Assembly: GCA_023412175.1 (NCBI GenBank)
Contig: JAEYOB010000313.1
Span: forward strand, 1-5,797
Source: Pseudomonadota bacterium
GTDB taxonomy: Bacteria; Pseudomonadota; Alphaproteobacteria; Azospirillales; Azospirillaceae
Length of the DNA stretch: 5,797 nt
Reading direction: 5' to 3'
Every line of letters begins with the position of its first letter. Position 1 is the first letter of the stretch. Positions 5,466 through 5,797 of this stretch are shown here, in pieces. The notes beneath the pieces were generated by a model. It saw only the letters and a list, made by a program, of their open reading frames with translations. It was not told the origin of the DNA and ran no database searches. A program made the translations under genes and the position numbers.

Positions 5466-5645
5466 ATGCCGAAGTACACCGTCAAGGTCGGCACGCTGAA
5501 GCACGACCGGAAATCCTACACGGCCGGCACCGAGACCGACACCGTGGAGCTGACCGAAGCCCAGGCCGAAGCGCTGCCGCCCGGCATCGTGGAGCTGGTG
5601 CCGGAACCGAAGGCCCCCGCGAAGGCCGCCGGTACCAAGAGCTGA
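5466..5645 (+). CDS. Small DUF7210-like phage protein
   Basis: This gene encodes 59 residues, starting at ATG 5466 with a good GGGAGGG site (5452-5458) right after the capsid stop. It reads MPKYTVKVGTLKHDRKSYTA, then TDTVELTEAQAEALPPGIVEL and a Lys/Pro/Ala tail. The pattern of a leading beta strand, a basic 'LKHDRKSYTAG' turn, 'VELTEAQAEAL' and a Pro/Lys-rich end is that of small proteins (DUF7210, HI1506-related) found directly after Mu-like capsid genes. Their function is not known; a minor virion or head-completion role is plausible. The stop lies 8 bases before the first hairpin of the tRNA-like region, so the ribosome would finish next to that structure. Confidence 0.75.
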   Translation: MPKYTVKVGTLKHDRKSYTAGTETDTVELTEAQAEALPPGIVELVPEPKAPAKAAGTKS

Positions 5646-5652
5646 CGAGACG

Positions 5653-5670
5653 GGCCGTCCTCGGGCGGCC
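5653..5670 (+). ncRNA. Hairpin leading into the tRNA-like element
   Basis: GGCCGTC (5653-5659) pairs with GGCGGCC (5664-5670) through six Watson-Crick pairs and one U-G pair, around a CUCG loop. Seven unpaired bases (ACGAGAA, 5671-5677) connect it to the permuted tRNA-like fold. It could be a processing or boundary hairpin. Alternatively its CGGGC (5662-5666) could pair with GCCCG (5749-5753) and lengthen the anticodon-side helix. Confidence 0.4.
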
Positions 5671-5677
5671 ACGAGAA

Positions 5678-5748
5678 GGGGCAGGCCGCGGGTTCAAATC
5701 CCGCCCATGGCTTCGGCCATCGGTAGCGCAGCCTGGTAGCGCAGCCCC
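5678..5748 (+). ncRNA. Circularly permuted tRNA-like structure
   Basis: Every arm of a tRNA core is present, but the 3' half comes first. 5678-5682 GGGGC is the anticodon-stem 3' strand and 5683-5687 AGGCC is a 5-nt variable loop. 5688-5704 is a perfect T arm, a GCGGG/CCCGC stem with loop TTCAAAT. 5705-5711 CCATGGC is the acceptor 3' strand, 5712-5715 is a TTCG tetraloop, and 5716-5723 GCCATCGG is the acceptor 5' strand (7 bp with one bulged C, 5721). 5724-5725 are U8-A9, and 5726-5742 is a perfect D arm, GCGC/GCGC with loop AGCCTGGTA. 5743 is A26. 5744-5748 GCCCC is the anticodon-stem 5' strand, pairing perfectly with 5678-5682. Tertiary-contact bases are kept: U8-A14, G15-C48, G18-U55, G19-C56, U54-A58 and C13-G22-G46. 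The acceptor ends in a cUUCGg loop with no CCA, so it probably cannot be charged. The D arm resembles that of tRNA-Pro. It lies in the late mRNA after the capsid genes; processing, stability or termination control is inferred. A conserved element called Mu-gpT-DE has been described downstream of Mu-like capsid genes; I cannot say whether this is it. Confidence 0.8.
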
Positions 5749-5777
5749 GCCCGGGGGGCGGGCGGGGGGGGGTTTTT
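5746..5777 (+). terminator. GC hairpin plus T5, terminator-like, competing with the tRNA-like fold
   Basis: CCCGCC (5746-5751) pairs with GGCGGG (5757-5762) around CGGGG. A run of G then T5 (5773-5777) follows. The T run is 10 bases too far for a textbook intrinsic terminator. The 5' arm shares bases 5746-5748 with the anticodon stem of the tRNA-like element, so both cannot form at once. The sequence quality here is doubtful. Confidence 0.3.
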
Positions 5778-5797
5778 GGGGGGGCGCGGCCCCCCCC
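5753..5797. other. Low-complexity G/C homopolymer end, possible assembly artefact
   Basis: The last 45 bases are G6, C, G3, C, G9, T5, G7, CGCGG and C8. G7 (5778-5784) and the final C run can form a pure G:C hairpin. This texture is unlike the coding DNA before it and is typical of a low-quality read or contig end. Taken literally, the four G tracts could form a quadruplex. The expected next head gene does not begin in the window. Confidence 0.6.

Noticed and set aside
5671..5677. Anticodon GAG read from the bases before the anticodon-stem strand
   Set aside because: Position 33 would be C rather than U, and a bacterial leucine tRNA should have a long variable arm; the loop is also open, so no anticodon can be assigned.
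5678..5748. Two unrelated tRNA remnants or an att site made of a tRNA 3' end
   Set aside because: Remnants would not keep a perfect 5-bp pairing between the far ends, a matching acceptor stem with a UUCG loop, and all tertiary-contact bases. Mu-like phages also integrate by transposition, not at tRNA att sites.
5678..5748. Permuted two-piece tmRNA as in other alphaproteobacteria
   Set aside because: There is no tag reading frame, no pseudoknots and no tmRNA-type 5' end; the D arm is a full canonical tRNA D arm, which tmRNA lacks.
1..5797. CRISPR array or insertion sequence
   Set aside because: No spaced repeat series, transposase motifs or terminal inverted repeats were seen.

Overview
The window is a fragment of the head-assembly operon of a Mu-like (transposable) phage or prophage. 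GC content is very high, and the codon third positions are almost all G or C. Together with the style of the proteins this suggests an alphaproteobacterial host, most likely of the Azospirillum/Rhodospirillales kind; the host call is an inference. All convincing genes lie on the + strand. The last ~45 bases are runs of G, T and C that look like a degraded contig end.

Layout: (1) 2-349, C-terminal end of the portal protein (DUF935, Mu gp29-like). (2) 350-520, non-coding, GC-rich, with one hairpin. (3) 521-1471, a single ORF joining a Com-type zinc finger to an adenine/cytosine-N4 DNA methyltransferase. This looks like an anti-restriction or DNA-modification insertion between portal and head genes. 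(4) 1464-2696, head morphogenesis protein of the Mu gpF/SPP1 gp7 family with a C-terminal PBECR2-like nuclease-fold domain. (5) 2697-3007, a ~310-base non-coding regulatory stretch. It has a nested hairpin, an 11-bp-period tandem repeat, a perfect 19-bp palindrome and a stem that would cover the next ribosome binding site. Mu has a late promoter at the equivalent place, upstream of gene I. (6) 3008-4123, head maturation protease (gpI-like). A perfect internal Shine-Dalgarno and GTG at 3668 would give a separate scaffold (gpZ-like) protein. (7) 4120-4494, DUF2190-type capsid cement protein. (8) 4510-5451, major capsid protein. (9) 5466-5645, a small DUF7210-like protein.

The most striking element lies just after the last gene, at 5678-5748. 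It is an RNA that can fold as a complete tRNA core in circularly permuted order: anticodon-stem 3' strand, 5-nt variable loop, canonical T arm, acceptor 3' strand, a cUUCGg tetraloop, acceptor 5' strand, U8-A9, canonical D arm, A26, and anticodon-stem 5' strand. The two outer strands, 60 nt apart, pair perfectly over 5 bp (GGGGC/GCCCC). The acceptor stem is sealed by a tetraloop instead of ending in CCA, so it looks like a tRNA mimic in the late mRNA rather than a chargeable tRNA. A short hairpin precedes it, and a GC hairpin with a T5 run, which would compete with the anticodon stem, follows it.

Together the genes supply portal, portal-associated head protein, protease, scaffold, cement and capsid: the parts of a procapsid, made from one co-directional operon with short gaps or overlaps. 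The Com-methyltransferase probably serves genome protection. The tRNA-like element may control processing, stability or termination of the capsid mRNA.
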